A stretch of DNA of 64,000 nt from Cydia pomonella (GCF_033807575.1 NC_084725.1:717001-781000), one strand, 5' to 3'. Positions 31,799 through 44,311 are shown, counted from the stretch's first letter. Numbers and translations: made by a program. The notes: a model not told the origin generated them from the sequence alone.

Positions 31799-32230
31799 TA
31801 AGAGGCTGTCAATACCTAAAGCGCGCACACTGTCTATTTGTATCGGAGTAAATGAGATAGCACTGTCGCATGTTACTGGGCCTGGGCAAGGGAATAATAA
31901 GAAAAATATTTAAATAAAGAACAGTGGATTATTAGTGTAATATTTTACTCAATACCGGTTTAGATATAAATGTTTTGAAATTGTGATTTTAATTGCAGAT
32001 CCATAAGTCAAATAAGTCAAACCGTTTAATTGTGATTTGAAGACCAATCTTTGCAATTATTTTCTATCGAGCCGATTTCGTTCAGTCATGTATCGAGTAC
32101 AACCACGGTCTTTGAAATATAATTAATATGAACATATATTTTTCTTACTTGACTAAAACAAATAGTTTTTCTTAAAAAACTGTTTAAGTAACATCAATTT
32201 CAAGGACATTGGGTTTTGACAGCCTCTTAA
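31799..32230. mobile_element. TIR element, about 430 bp
   Basis: TTAAGAGGCTGTCAA at the left and TTGACAGCCTCTTAA at the right form perfect 15-bp terminal inversions. No open frame. Confidence 0.65.
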
Positions 32231-32962
32231 AAGAAACGACAACAAAACTTATATTAATCAAGCAGACACGTATGCGAGCGAAACTACAATTTAGATACAT
32301 AGATAGATACATAGAATACTCTTTATTGGCACACCTCAGTAAAAGATACGGCTTAAAGAAAAACAATTGATTAGTGATAGAGGCAGACAACAGGCGGTCT
32401 TATCGCTAAAGAGAGTAGGTTATTAGAGAGTAGGAGTTGCAAAAAAACGTTATGAAGCCTACTTTCATTTACACGTATAAGAAAATAAAATAGACATATA
32501 TAAACATACATAATAAATATATCAGAGACAAACCAAAACATACCAACATATAACAGCAACATATCAACCACAGAGTAAAAAAATATTATATTAAAAGACA
32601 AATGAAAAGCTGAATGGAATAAAAATAAACCGTGTTTCCGAAATGTCGTAAGGTCGAGTCTTACCGGAATCGGAAGAGGTATTTGATTTTTATTTCTAAC
32701 TCGTGTCGATTTAAAACACTCCATTTGGTCGTGTTTTAACTTACCGCCACTCGTTGCGAATTTCCATCGCACTTGTATCGTAATTAGGGTTAAAAAAAAA
32801 ACCTGGAAAGACTCCCGTTTTTTTTCTATAAGCCATGCTTTTTTAAGTTTTATTCGGAAAAAAACAATGTCACTTGGTGTCTATATTTTTCCGATAAAAA
32901 CGGAAATAAACGGAAAAAAACCGCACTTTGGAACGAACTTGTGAATTTTTCCACATTAATTC
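32231..32962. other. no gene seen
   Basis: Open frames of 68 and 133 codons on the minus strand consist largely of hydrophobic AT-rich codons and match nothing that I recognise. Confidence 0.35.
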
Positions 32963-33566
32963 TAAATTAATTCTCACAGTGTGAGAGTAAACGGATCGTA
33001 CACTGAGTGGTTTAGCATCGAAAAGGGTGTTAGGCAAGGATGTGTAGCGTCACCGTGGCTGTTTAATCTATTCATGGACAGTAGTATGCATGATTTGAGA
33101 AATGATGAATGTGGGCTGAGAATGAAAGGTTTACTCGTCAAATGTCTTCTTTACGCTGATGACCTGGTATTGCTGGCGTCATCGGGTGAAGAATTGCAGG
33201 AGATGGTAACTAGAATGCATAGATCTTTTGAAAGGAAAGGAATGAAAATAAATGTGAGCAAGACGAAAGTAATGGTATTTGAAAAGGGAGAAAGTATGAC
33301 AAACTGTGAAGTTTTGATTGGTCAAGAAAGAGTTGAACAAGTGAAAGAGTTTGTGTATCTGGGAACCTTGTTCACTAGGGACGGTAAACATGATGAAGAC
33401 ATTGAAAGGAGAGTGAATGCTGGAAATCTTGTGAATGGGGCACTCAACGCTTTTATGAGCAGCCAGAAGGTGTCGCAAAAAGCACGGTTGGCTGTGAAAT
33501 CCGTGGTCTCTGCCTACCTCTTCGGGAAATAGGCGTGATTATATGTATGTATGTATGTATGTATGT
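32963..33566 (+). pseudogene. RTE-like reverse transcriptase fragment
   Basis: Open frame from 32981 to 33532 (183 codons). It covers the middle and C-terminal part of a reverse transcriptase domain: KGVRQGCVASPWLFNLFMDS (motif B) at residues 14-33, and LLYADDLVLLAS with the catalytic YADD near residue 60. KEFVYLGTLF follows near residue 120. The motif A aspartate and any endonuclease are missing because the copy is 5' truncated. A 3' tail of ATGT repeats (33541-33566) follows directly, as in RTE elements. It would have copied RNA into DNA during target-primed integration, but this copy is dead. Confidence 0.8.
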
Positions 33567-34461
33567 TAATTCTCACAATATCGTCGACGTCATCGATTCG
33601 AGTATAATAGACTTAGATAATGGCAGTGGCAGTGAATAATAAATAATAAAAAATTGTAAAAAAGTTTCATTTCTTTCCCAAAAAAAACTGAAAAATACGA
33701 AAAAATTAAAATTTCAACACATCCTGAAAAATACTATTCGTTTTTTTCGAGAATTTTCATCCCTTATCGTAATGTAATCTATTCATTTCTTATACGCGAT
33801 ATAATCCACTTAAATAGTTTTATATAATTGAAAATTTAAAAAAACTGTATAAGAATTGTTCTGCGGACTCTACTTTCGACAATTAATTCCCTATCAGGCG
33901 TTTTTGCGACACCGCCATCTAACGCGCCTTAAACTGCACATACATTATCATATTTATTGTTCGATATCAGCGGAATGTCCATACAACTCGGTTCTTACAG
34001 GCTTACCCATCTTTTTGAAGTGAAAATTTCTTTAGCGGCGCTGTGCACTTTTTGTGACGGGGAAAAAATGTTAAACTAAGAAAGACAAGAAGGGCACGTG
34101 ACCTGAATGAATATCGAATTGAAATTAGTATTGTATTTTACCACATAAATTATAATTTTATTTTATTTATTTAGGATTACCAACAGATAATACATCTTAC
34201 ATGCTCTTAAATCTATATGACAATCAGGTCTGATGCTTATCTAATTATAGGTAACCACATCTTATATAAGTGTCTTCTACCAGTGAACATGCAGTAATCT
34301 TACGGTTAAATTAATTAGTACCAAATAATACTTTTATACTGATAATTAAAGCGATTCGTGCAAAATGATTCCCTAACCATTACAAAATATCAAAAATGCA
34401 CAACGTTAATATTCAAGTTTTCACTTCTGCCGGCACTCCCGGAGTGCAACCCGTTGTTTTT
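33567..34461. other. no gene; repeat E fragment at the end
   Basis: AT-rich sequence. Around 34340-34460 it matches repeat E (AATGCACAACGTTAATATTC, CTGCCGGCACTCCCGGAGTG). Confidence 0.45.
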
Positions 34462-34665
34462 TTATATACTATGTCGGTGACAAACAAGTATACGACCCGC
34501 CTGATGGTAAGCAGTTACCATAACCTATGTACGCCTGCAACAGAGGTGGTACATGCCCGTTGTCGATCCTAACACCCCGCACCCTCGTTGAGCTCTGGCA
34601 ACCTTACTCACCGGCACAACACTACAAGTAGGGTCTAGTGTTATTTGGCTCCGGCTACGCTACGG
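34462..34665 (+). repeat. dispersed repeat F, copy
   Basis: TATGTCGGTGACAAACAAGT, GTTGAGCTCTGGCAACCTTA and GTAGGGTCTAGTGTTATTTG in the family order. Confidence 0.75.
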
Positions 34666-35042
34666 CTAATTATTTATGATCTCCACTGCTAGCGGTTACA
34701 TTTTTAGGGTTCCGTAGTCAACTAGGAACCCTTACAGTTTCGCCATGTCCGTCTGTCTATCCGTCCGCGTCTTTGCTCCGTGCCATGATCGTTAGTGCTA
34801 GAAACCTACAATTTGGCATGGATACATAAATTATACTTGGCGACAGAACAATAAAACAATAAAAGCGGCCAAGTGCGAGTCGGACTCGCCCATGAAGGGT
34901 TCCGTACCATTTATGATGTATTAAAAAAAAACTACTTACTAGATCTCGTTCGAACTAATTTTCGGTGGAAGGTTGTATGGTAATGTATATCATATATTTT
35001 TTTTAGTTTTATCATTCTGTTATTGAATGCCGATTCATGGCA

Positions 35043-35127
35043 GGAAACCTCGCTGGATCGGGACAGGTGGCGTTCTCTCGTTTCGGAGGACAAGATTCTT
35101 TTTGGATCGCTGAGCCAAAGCAGTTAG
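35043..35127 (+). pseudogene. RTE-type LINE C-terminus
   Basis: Reads ETSLDRDRWRSLVSEDK, then ILFGSLSQSS and a stop, followed by a TTAGTTAGTT tail. It parallels the minus-strand remnant at 25493-25640. Severely 5' truncated. Confidence 0.65.
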
Positions 35128-35324
35128 TTAGTTAGTTTAGTTATTTTAGGAGTTACAGGGGCCCCCCTGTTACACACATTTTACCACTTTGGAAATGTCT
35201 CTCGCGAAACTTCTAACAATTGAAACACAATAAAAAAAAAGTAAAATAAAATCTTCATAAATACTTTAAATGAAAACTATTTATTTTGGGCAATAGTTAA
35301 AATAAGTTTTATTTTAAACTACGT

Positions 35325-35545
35325 CCCCCACCCCTCGTTGAGCTCTGGCAACCTTACTCACCGGCAGGAACTTAACACTATGAGTAGGTTCTAGTGTTAT
35401 TTGGCTGCGGTTTTCTGTAAGGTGGAGGTACTTCCCCAGTTGGGTGCTGCTCTAGATCTGGAATGACATCCGCTGTGCTGTGCCCTACCACACAAAGCGA
35501 GATGACATTCACAATGCCCATACCTCTCTTTTGGACGTAGTATAT
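35325..35545 (+). repeat. dispersed repeat F, 3' part
   Basis: Starts at CCCCACCCCTCGTTGAGCTC and runs through GGCTGCGGTTTTCTGTAAGG and GGAATGACATC to CCCATACCTCTCTTTTGGAC. It lacks the GGTGGCAAACAAGC start. Confidence 0.75.
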
Positions 35546-36077
35546 CGCTTATAAATTTAATATACCAGTAATTTACATTTAACATCACCAGATCATTTTC
35601 ACAAACTGCATTCAATAAAAGAAACACCCCAAACGACAAAAACCCAATATTAGATCCGACAAAATCATCTTACAAATTTCCACCATCTTGTATAAGCACC
35701 CTATCACTACCACCACTTTATTAACCGAACCAATGCAATGCAAACTCAACTCTATCTTTATACAAATACGAGTCAATTTAACTGTAAATTGAGCTTTGTA
35801 TTTCTTAAGACACCTCAGCATTTTTGCTCAGCTCTGTCAACGCAATTTATATTCTATTTCATATTATTAAGGTTGATTTTTGTTTGTAAGGCGTTGTGAC
35901 ACTGATGGCTGTCAATTTTTCTTGACGTGAAATGTGTTTGATTTCCGGTCATTGCGGTTATGGTGTATTTATTATGGCTATTTCTGGAGTAGGCTTACAA
36001 ATGCGTTTTGTCTCACAGCCCCAATGGTATCCCTATATTATTAGGAAAATTTATCTAGATTTATTTGAGACTTTTTT

Positions 36078-36415
36078 TTAATACTACGTCGGTGGCAAAC
36101 AAGCATACGACCTGCCTGATGGTAAGCAGTCTCCGTAGCCTATGTACACCTGCAACTCCAGAGGAGTTACATGCGCGTTGCCGACCCTAACCCCACCCCC
36201 CTCGTTGAGCTCTGGCAACCTTACTCACCGGTAGGAACACAACACTATGAGTAGGGTCAAGTGTTATTTGGCTGCGGTTTTCTGTAAGGTGGAGGTACTT
36301 CCCCAGTTGGGCTCTGCTCGAGATCTGGAATGACATCTGCTGTGCTGTGCCCTACCACACAAGGCGAGATGACATTCACATTGCCCATACCTCTCTTTTG
36401 GGCGTAGTTTAAGGA
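36078..36415 (+). repeat. dispersed repeat F, longest copy
   Basis: From TACGTCGGTGGCAAACAAGC through GCCTATGTACACCTGCAACT and GGCTGCGGTTTTCTGTAAGG to CTCTTTTGGGCGTAGTTT. The minus-strand open frames over this and the 35325 copy look alike only because the DNA is repeated. Confidence 0.85.
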
Positions 36416-36599
36416 CATACCCGGGTCCAAGACTAGCTTGTGCCCGCGTATTCATCTGCGTAGAATTATGTTTGATATAAATAAATAAAAAACCGGCCAA
36501 GTGCGAGACGGACTCGCGCACCGTACAAACCTGTAGGTATATAAGTAAAAGTTCACCCATCACGACAATCGAGTCATATCAAATATTAAAAATATTTTT

Positions 36600-37720
36600 A
36601 TTATACGATGTAACGAAAAAATTACTGTTTTCGCAATTTTTCCTTTATCTGTGCTATAAAACGATGCTTCGTACCAAATTTCAAGGTTCTGAGTTCACGG
36701 GATAAAATTGATAAAACAATTTCATCGATATTCTAATCACATTTTGAATCAAAAACTAACGGTTATATTAAGGGTGTCACATATTGAGCTCTGTATTTGT
36801 ATATTCGGGGGTATAGGCAGGGGTGCTAATGTCGTTAGATGCAGGGGTCGTCAACTTGCTAAGTATATGCAAATTGTTAATTTCTTAATAATGACTTTGG
36901 ATAAATATTTGGAAACGTTTCTTTAAAACAAATGCCACTTTCACAAATTTTATATTTTTTCATAAATTTTGTGTTATTTCTACTCAGAATCACGAGCTTT
37001 TTAAATCCTAATGGGATAAAAAACTGTCCCATTTTTTTTCCTATCTTGTTACCACTTCTTCATATATTTCACCCATTCGTGCCGGTTTTTGTGAAGTAAA
37101 CATAATAAAATAAATCGGCCAAGAGCATGTCGGGCCGTGCTCAGTGTAGGGTTCCGTAGCTACTCTTCCGTCGCAATAAGCTAAACTAGAGCTTAAAGTA
37201 TAGTAGATTGTTAACCAAGGGATGAAACGGTACCTTTCACCCGAGTTAAACAAATGGGCCAATTTGCATAATCAGTACCTAATTATAGTAACAGATTTTT
37301 ATCTTAAATTTTAGCTTATTTACATGAATAATGGCAAATAACTTTAACAACCCATTTAATGTCGTAATAACGTTTAACTGTGGATGTACTTACGTCTTTT
37401 TACTATGAAGGAATTCATTTAATTTCTTTCTGAAGCCCTACTTCCACGATTTTTTTCCATATTTTTTGGAACTATGGTTCAAAAGTTAGAGCGGGGGGAC
37501 ACATTTTTTTTTTCTTTCAGAGCAATTATCTCCGAATATCTTCACTTTATCAAAAAATGTTTGTTGAAGACCCCTATTAGTTTTAAAAGACCTTTCTAAC
37601 GATACCCCACACTGTAGGGTTGAAGCGAAAAAAACTTCACCCCCACTTTACGTGTAGGGGAAGTACCCTAAAAAAAAAATAGATTTTATTGTACGACTTT
37701 GTCGGCGTTATTGATTTATA
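36600..37720. other. no gene seen
   Basis: AT-rich repeat-like DNA within the cluster described above. Open frames of about 70 codons are not supported. Confidence 0.35.
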
Positions 37721-37838
37721 TGTCCATGCCAAATTTCATCTTTCTAGCACTAACGACCACGGAGCAGAGCCGCGGACAGACAGACAGACAGACGGACATG
37801 GCGAAACTATAAGGGTTCCTAGTTGACTACGGAACCCT

Positions 37839-38278
37839 GATTTTTTCATAAATTAGGGTTCCGTAGTCAAATGGGACAGATTCTGTAAAACCAATATTTA
37901 GTAGTATATATCCAAATGAAGTTATTTTGTAAAAAACCGTTTAAGAAAAAATAAAATATATAAACCACAACAATCATAACGATTTTACGACTCAAAGCAA
38001 CATAGACAAACAGGCATTCATAGACATAAACCGAATATCTTCATCATCAACGTATCTTACGACCCTTAACCAACATTTGAGTGTCAAGTTGGCTAGGATT
38101 AGACTTTATAATAAGTTAGTTAGGTAGTTAGTTAGGGCTACAGTTAGACGGTTGGTCGGCAGGTGAATGCAATTATGAATGACTTGTCGCCGACGAGCAT
38201 TATGTGTGCGGCCACAGAGCTAGCGATAGTAGCGTTACATGCTTGAACGAGACATTATAATTTACCGCAATACTAACT
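37839..38278. other. no gene seen
   Basis: Starts with another GGTTCCGTAGTCAAATGGGA edge at 37857. Otherwise unremarkable. Confidence 0.35.
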
Positions 38279-38366
38279 GGCGACTGAGGTCATAATGCCA
38301 TCTCTTTCACTCCTGGTTGATCTTAATAAGGGTAATGGAGATAGCGTTATGACCTCAGTCACCTCT
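38279..38366. mobile_element. 88-bp hairpin
   Basis: GGCGACTGAGGTCATAATGC and its inverted partner TTATGACCTCAGTCACC, with ATCTC/GAGAT continuing the stem. Confidence 0.6.
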
Positions 38367-38725
38367 TATTTTTGCGGCAAGTATTACTCGTATTTACTTA
38401 TACATGTTCACTGCGGAATGGGGTCAAAGGACCCCATTCAAAGTATGCTTTCTTACAAGTACACTAATTGCCGGAGCGAAGGTGTTTGAATGAGGCAACA
38501 AGGCCTATATTACACATAGTTTATATACTAACATACATAATATATTTCATGAGCTAAACACTATCAGTCCGATTGGAGCTTTAAGAAGAAACGATATTGA
38601 TTAGATATGTCATGTCAGTGTCCAAAGTGACGTTTTTGTTTGAATTGGCCCGTATTTTGCCTACAAAACGGCGTGGCTCCATTGAATCGTCTGCTCTTTT
38701 ATCGTGGGTAAATTAAAATATATGT

Positions 38726-38869
38726 ACAGCCCGACCAGAAATATATGATCATTGTCAAGAGGGCGCTTTTATTCTCATGTATAGGGTGACAGTTCAGTTT
38801 AGTATGCAAAATTTAGTTCCAATGAAATTCCGCAATACGGCGCGTGATCATATATTACTGGTCAGGCTT
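38726..38869. mobile_element. MITE B
   Basis: AGCCCGACCAGAAATATATG and the inverse ATATTACTGGTCAGGCTT, with TGATCA continuing the arms. Its left portion (GATCATTGTCAAGAGGGCGC) is the piece captured inverted in the 17256-17877 array. Confidence 0.75.
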
Positions 38870-38879
38870 TATACGGATG

Positions 38880-39579
38880 TCAATTTTGTGTCAAATAATA
38901 TCATTGCAAGGATTGATGCCAAGGCATCAACAGAGAAATCGCAAGTGTAAAACGATAATTTAATACAACGGTCTAATTTACAATGTAGCATGTTTACAGT
39001 GAAGGATAATGTGAAGACCGTTGTCCGAGACGACTCTCAAATCTTACAAGCCTTTGAGAATAGTTTGTCCGTAATTTTGACATTTGTGTTAGATAAAAAC
39101 ACAATTTAGCAGAGGCGTGTTTTTGTTAATGAATAAGTTTAATTCACAGTGTACACTATTAAATGTTTTCTATTTAAGATATTCCCCGAAATTAGTGTTA
39201 TCAAACATCCAATTAAGTTATGAAGATATATTTAAAATTATTACGATTAGAGTAGGTACTATCTATGTCCTCTCGCCTCGCTTATACATATTTTATTGGA
39301 GTTAGTAGTAAAAATCTAATCTTGTATGTAAGTGTATGGAATTTTGTTTATTCATATCAAAATTAAGAACATTTCTAGTACACATGTTAATCGCTGCCGC
39401 TACCTCTCCGCTCGCCCGCGTATCTCCTGGCCCCACATAGCACGCGATGCGCAGGGGCAGTAATTTAGCATTTTTATAACAATCTTCATTTGTGGCGGTT
39501 AAGCGCCTATCAACTCGCTTAATAATTATTTATTATCTAAATTAACTAGTGGTTATGTTTGCAACTTGTTTTAAAGGTT
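38880..39579. other. no gene seen
   Basis: A GC-richer patch at 39395-39450 has no recognised identity; the rest is AT-rich. Confidence 0.35.
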
Positions 39580-39774
39580 CAGTACCCCTAGTGTAAATAA
39601 ATTCGATTTCCAAACGTGACGTACGCGTTTGCGTTTAGTCTCATTTTGTATTGGATTTCGAAAGAGAGCGCCAAGCGGGACGTTTTGGAACCTCAAAATC
39701 CTATACAAAATGAGACTTAACGCAAACGCGTTCGTCACGTTATGATGTCGATCAAAGTTACACTAGGGGTACTG
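39580..39774. mobile_element. 195-bp palindromic MITE
   Basis: CAGTACCCCTAGTGTAA at the left and TTACACTAGGGGTACTG at the right. A second arm pair further in is GCGTTTAGTCTCATTTTGTA against TACAAAATGAGACTTAACGC. Confidence 0.85.
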
Positions 39775-39779
39775 TTCTG

Positions 39780-40120
39780 CTGCACTTTTTACAAGCTTTT
39801 ATTTAACTTGCCCTGTTAGTATGTACTTATATTTGTTAGTGTGGGTCAAAAGGAAGCTAAATTAGATCCACTTCCCGGTTTCCGATTGAGCTGAAATTTT
39901 GCATACTGATATTGCGTGAGTCGGGTGACAATGCAATATTATGGTACCATCGAGCTGATCTGATGATGGAGACATGAGGTGGCCATGGGAACTCTGTGAT
40001 AAAACAACGGAATCTAATTGTGTTTGGGGTTTTTAGAATTGTTTCGATGAGCATTAGTTGCCTGTGGAAAGAAAAGCACAGTCGGCGACAAAAGCTTGTA
40101 CCTACCAAGAATGATTTTTT
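39780..40120 (+). repeat. dispersed repeat D, copy 3
   Basis: TACAAGCTTTTATTTAACTT, CCACTTCCCGGTTTCCGATT, ACAATGCAATATTATGGTAC and GTCGGCGACAAAAGC in the order of the other copies. Confidence 0.8.
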
Positions 40121-40135
40121 TGACAAAAACTTATT

Positions 40136-42296
40136 AGGGTAACGGCGGCTATTAACGCGGGTATCCAAATCGACGTCTAACACCGCGGTGTTTACAAATA
40201 CGCATTTTGCAAGCAAACAGATCTATTCTCTAAGAAATAAAGCATACACAAAACAAGCTCATTCATTGGTCTATTGTGCCCATTAGTGTGCATTTGTGTG
40301 AGTGTAACAAAAAACTCGCAATTCGTCAGTTTGTGCGACGGCGGCGCAAGAACCGGTTGTTCCATACAGACGCGTGACACCACAGGTACGTGCACTCCAA
40401 TCTCACTTAGTGTTTTACGTAATGGTTATGGCAAATAAACTAGTGCAATGCCTTTTAAGAGGTTGTGTATTGGTTTCTACACGATTTTGAATTACTTTTA
40501 ACTTAGTTTTTGACCGGAAAATACATTTAAAATTGAAAATAAAATACAGCGGTGATAGGCGCCAATTACTTCTGTGGTAAGTAATTCCGTGGTATGCCAC
40601 GGTAATAGAAAAAGTGGTAGTTTTGTTATTTACTCTTTAGTTTTGGTACAAATTATCAATTTTATAATTTCTTTTATTTATTCCAATCTTGATCTATTCA
40701 CGCTATTAAAGAGCTATTTCCGTGGTATGGAAAGTATTCAACTAACCCTTAATTTTTAACAAAAACTTCAGCACCGATTTCCTTGTTTCTATGGGAACCC
40801 TTAATCTGTCAACTTTTTTTTTATTTTGAGTTAAAACCTAAAATTTACTTGCCAGTTATGTGATTTTGTCTTTACAAGAAGCTTGTAATATACGTGTTTG
40901 ATTTGATTTGAAAAAAAACATCTGTGTTTTATTCTTTTTATGGGTCGGAATTAGGTTTAATTAAACTCCAAATTAAGCCTATTACCGATGGTATGATCAT
41001 ATTACCCTCGGTAATAGAATGTATAGAAATCTATTACCGACCCAGAGAAATATCGAATGGGTCGGTAATAGGCTCTTAAAAAGTTATCTATTACCGAGTG
41101 ACTATTTGGTATTGTATTGAAATATCGCATTTAGGGTACCGCAAGTACAGATTTCGTTGATAAAATTTAGACTTCAGTTATCATTATCAGATTTAAATTC
41201 TTCTGTTTTCTGATTCAGTTATTACTCTGACAGACAAGGAAGGGTACCCAACTGCCGGACAATTCCGATTAGTTTTTTTTTTATATAAACAGACATGATT
41301 TTTTTTTGCTATAAGAATCAGCAATAAGAAAAGTACTGTGATTTGTTAGTTATAAACGGGTAAATTATAATACATAATATGTGAGAGACTTTATTTAACT
41401 TAATTACCTTATCAAAAATATTAGAATTAAAAAATTTCATGTTTTTATATATAGTCGAAATTTTATTAGGTGGACGTTTACCATTTCACTGTGGTAAACT
41501 TTCACTCAGGTGGTAAACGTCCAGCTTATAAAATTTCGACTATAATTTACGCTGTGCCTTATGAGAAAATGTTACTTACTTGTTTTTTTTGTGCAGCTTA
41601 TTATGTCAGTAAGACAAACTCTTATCAATCTTTATAGCATTTAAAAATTACTTTATTTAATAACATGCAGGCCTATTTGTCATATACGTCCTTAGTAAAA
41701 CTTTACTAACAATAATTTTTGTTGTTTTACATGTAAAACATTCGACTTATAACTTGTTATACAGGTACTCGTGGGTACTTGGTAAGTTAACTATTTAATA
41801 GTATTTGATTGTGCCAAAGTGTAATTATAATCTCTTCGAATATATCTCTTATTTTTAAACATACTCCTATAGTTTTATTTTTTTATTTTTGTGTCATTAT
41901 TAAACTTAATGACACAAAAATAATATACAGAACCCACGTCGTTATTATTGTTTTAACCCTCGGTATTAGGTTTCGAATTTTGAGTTTGGTTTCTATTAAC
42001 GAGTGCAGAAAAATCATGCCAATTGTACCCTCGGTAATGAAAGCTCAATTCGCGATAATAGAATCACAGCCTGTCCCTTGCCATGGTAATAGAAGATTTG
42101 GTCATTTTGGCTTCAAAAAATATTTTAATACATATAATAACCCAAAATGAATCCAAAAACGTGTGAAACGGAAAGTTCATTAAATGCTCTGATGAAAAAA
42201 AAATATTCCTGGCTGTTAGACAGCATTGATACCCTTAATTTTTGGATCTCTTTTGAAAAGTTCCTTAACTACCACGGTAATAGGTGCCTTTACCCT
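40136..42296. mobile_element. possible 2.2-kb TIR element with GGTAATAG motifs
   Basis: The left end AGGGTAACGGCGGCTATTAA aligns with the inverse of the right end (AGGGTAAAGGCACCTATTAC), 21 of 25 positions by eye. Inside, GGTAATAG or its inverse CTATTACC occurs about eight times (near 40601, 40979, 41010, 41031, 41065, 41089, 42084, 42276). There is no transposase frame. The ends are decayed, so the call is tentative. Confidence 0.45.
41455..41545. repeat. hairpin inside the 2.2-kb element
   Basis: TATAGTCGAAATTTTATTAG with GGTGGACGTTTACCA pairs with TGGTAAACGTCC and TTATAAAATTTCGACTATA. Possibly a nested MITE. Confidence 0.7.
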
Positions 42297-42299
42297 ACT

Positions 42300-43171
42300 T
42301 AATAGTTAATGTAAAGGGTCTCGTGTTTTCGTTTCCGGGGCAAACTGTTGAATTTGACATAATTAAGGTATTTGTAGTACTTATTGGGCTTATTGCATGA
42401 TTCATATTTAAAATAAATAAATTGACAATATTTGTACAGTGATTGTTTATGATTTCCTTGCACTCCGTTTTTATTAACAAAGTTAATAAATAGACGTTGT
42501 TTTTGCTTTCTCTGACCCCAATTATTATTATTTTTATTAAAACCAGTGTCTATCTGTAAACAAAAACAAACATAATTATAGGCTACCAAACTAGGTTATT
42601 TATGCCTTCTAAGTAATATCTAAGTTAATAAAAACATTATAAAATTACTCACAAACTTTCATAGTCTCATTGAGAAAAAAGTAATAAAAACGCCCCTAAA
42701 CTTAACCTCCATTCTCACTCTAACCGAACCCTAATTATGCATTTAGCATGCACGCTACACGAATGCATAAAACTGCACTTTACACAGAAAGATGCATTTA
42801 AAATTAATTATCTTTAAAAAAGTCGTATTTGAAAGAAAAAGAAATGACTCTTACGACGTTTTAATAGATGATCGATGGAAGTGGACAATTTTCCATGTAT
42901 TTAAACATAATAACGACTTTTTGTTGATACAGCGTTATACGCTTATTTGAGTTAATTGTTTCATTATAAAGTTAACGCTTTTGAACCGTATTATCTTTCA
43001 ATCTTTATTGAGACCGTGCGAAGTGCATGGTGGGGGTAAGTAAAGCGATCCCAGCGCATAAGGTGGTAAAAATTTGAACTAACTGCGGATAGCGTCTTTA
43101 ACATTTCGTACAATTATATGGCTCGAAATGAAACTTTAATTTACGATTACTCCTGAAATATTCATTTAAAT
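42300..43171. other. no gene seen
   Basis: AT-rich sequence. Minus-strand frames of 61 and 96 codons near 42299-42589 are not supported by any motif. Confidence 0.35.
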
Positions 43172-43174
43172 TGT

Positions 43175-44311
43175 ATGCTAGATGCTATTGGAATTTTCTG
43201 TGATCTGTCGAAGGCATTTGATTGCGTTGATCACGAAAATTTAAAGAGAAAATTAAGCCACTATGGGATAAAAGCTAGTGCCCTTGACCTTGTCTCATCG
43301 TACCTTTCGAATAGAACTCAGCGAGTAGTTATTAATGGAACTCAATCGGCTGGGTCCCCGGTAGCCCTCGGAGTGCCGCAAGGTTCAATTCTTGGTCCCT
43401 TCCTGTTTTTGGTATACATCAATGACCTACCAAAAGTTGTGCAAGAAAGACATGATATAGTGTTGTTTGCAGATGACACTTCCCTTATATTTAAAGTGAA
43501 CAGAAAGGAAAATAGATTCGAGAGCATTAATGACGCGCTATCTACCGTATTAAACTGGTTTACGGCAAACAATTTGCTTTTGAACGCAAAGAAAACCAAA
43601 TGCATCAAATTTACGCTACCTAACGTCAAGCAGGTAAATAACAGCAAGATTAAAATAAAAGGTGATACGCTGGAATTTGAAGATCGAACTGTTTTCCTGG
43701 GAGTCACTTTAGACTCAAAACTGCAATGGCATGCACATATAGCCACTTTAGCCGGCAAACTTAGTTCAGCAGCCTATGCAGTGAGGAGAATCAGACAGCT
43801 AACAAACGTAGAGACGGCCAGGCTGGTTTACTTTAGTTACTTCCATAGTGTTATGTCGTATGGAATTCTGTTGTGGGGAAAAGCGGCAGACATTCAGACA
43901 ATATTTGTACTGCAAAAGCGAGCTGTACGTTCCATCTATGGACTGGGCGCTCGAGTATCCCTAAGAGAGAAATTTAAAGATGCAAGCATTCTTACCGTTG
44001 CATCTCAATACATACTTGAGAATATTATGTATGTTCGGAAAAACATTAACGAATTCAAGCTTAACAGTGATATCCATAACTATAACACTAGAAACAAGCA
44101 TAAACTTGCTGTGCCCGCCCACCGCCTCCGTAAGGTTAGTACGTCTTTCGTCGGGAACTGTACACGTTTTTATAACAAAGTTCCCACTGATATAGTGAAT
44201 TTGCCTCTTAACAAATTTAAGTCACACGTTAAGAGCTCTTTGTTAAGTAAGGCGTATTATGCTGTGAATGATTTCATAGATGATAAGGATGCCTTTAAGC
44301 CAGTAGCTTGA
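43175..44311 (+). CDS. non-LTR reverse transcriptase, C-terminal 378 codons
   Basis: An enzyme part that would copy the element's RNA at a nicked target. The frame is uninterrupted but 5' truncated: it enters in reverse transcriptase motif A (GIFCDLSKAFDCVDH, catalytic D near residue 10). It continues through motif B (GVPQGSILGPFLFLVYINDL, about residues 67-87) and motif C (VLFADDTSLIF, FADD near residue 98-101). The remainder (about 200-378) is the thumb and C-terminal region, with HNYNTRNK near residue 305. The N-terminal endonuclease and ORF1 are absent, so it is not autonomous. The GVPQGSILGP and FADD wording suits the CR1/Jockey group; the exact clade is not decided. The stop at 44311 leads into a 3' UTR ending near 45336. 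Confidence 0.85.
   Translation: MLDAIGIFCDLSKAFDCVDHENLKRKLSHYGIKASALDLVSSYLSNRTQRVVINGTQSAGSPVALGVPQGSILGPFLFLVYINDLPKVVQERHDIVLFADDTSLIFKVNRKENRFESINDALSTVLNWFTANNLLLNAKKTKCIKFTLPNVKQVNNSKIKIKGDTLEFEDRTVFLGVTLDSKLQWHAHIATLAGKLSSAAYAVRRIRQLTNVETARLVYFSYFHSVMSYGILLWGKAADIQTIFVLQKRAVRSIYGLGARVSLREKFKDASILTVASQYILENIMYVRKNINEFKLNSDIHNYNTRNKHKLAVPAHRLRKVSTSFVGNCTRFYNKVPTDIVNLPLNKFKSHVKSSLLSKAYYAVNDFIDDKDAFKPVA

Larger units (their letters stand above)
34697..37838. repeat. cluster of GGTTCCGTAGTCAACTAGG repeats
   Basis: Left block 34707-34830 (GGTTCCGTAGTCAACTAGGA, CGCCATGTCCGTCTGTC, ATCGTTAGTGCTAGAAAC) is inverted at 37725-37838. Between them are CGGCCAAGTGCGAG pieces at 34866, 36494 and 37118. 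These belong to a dispersed family whose inner structure is interrupted by repeat F copies and an RTE fragment. The outer blocks could be termini of one large element or two separate copies. Confidence 0.5.

Noticed and set aside
35397..36563. Two minus-strand frames with a shared C-terminal sequence, suggesting a gene family
   Set aside because: Both lie on copies of dispersed repeat F; the similarity is DNA repeat homology.
43342..43758. 138-codon minus-strand frame
   Set aside because: Exact antisense of the LINE reverse transcriptase.
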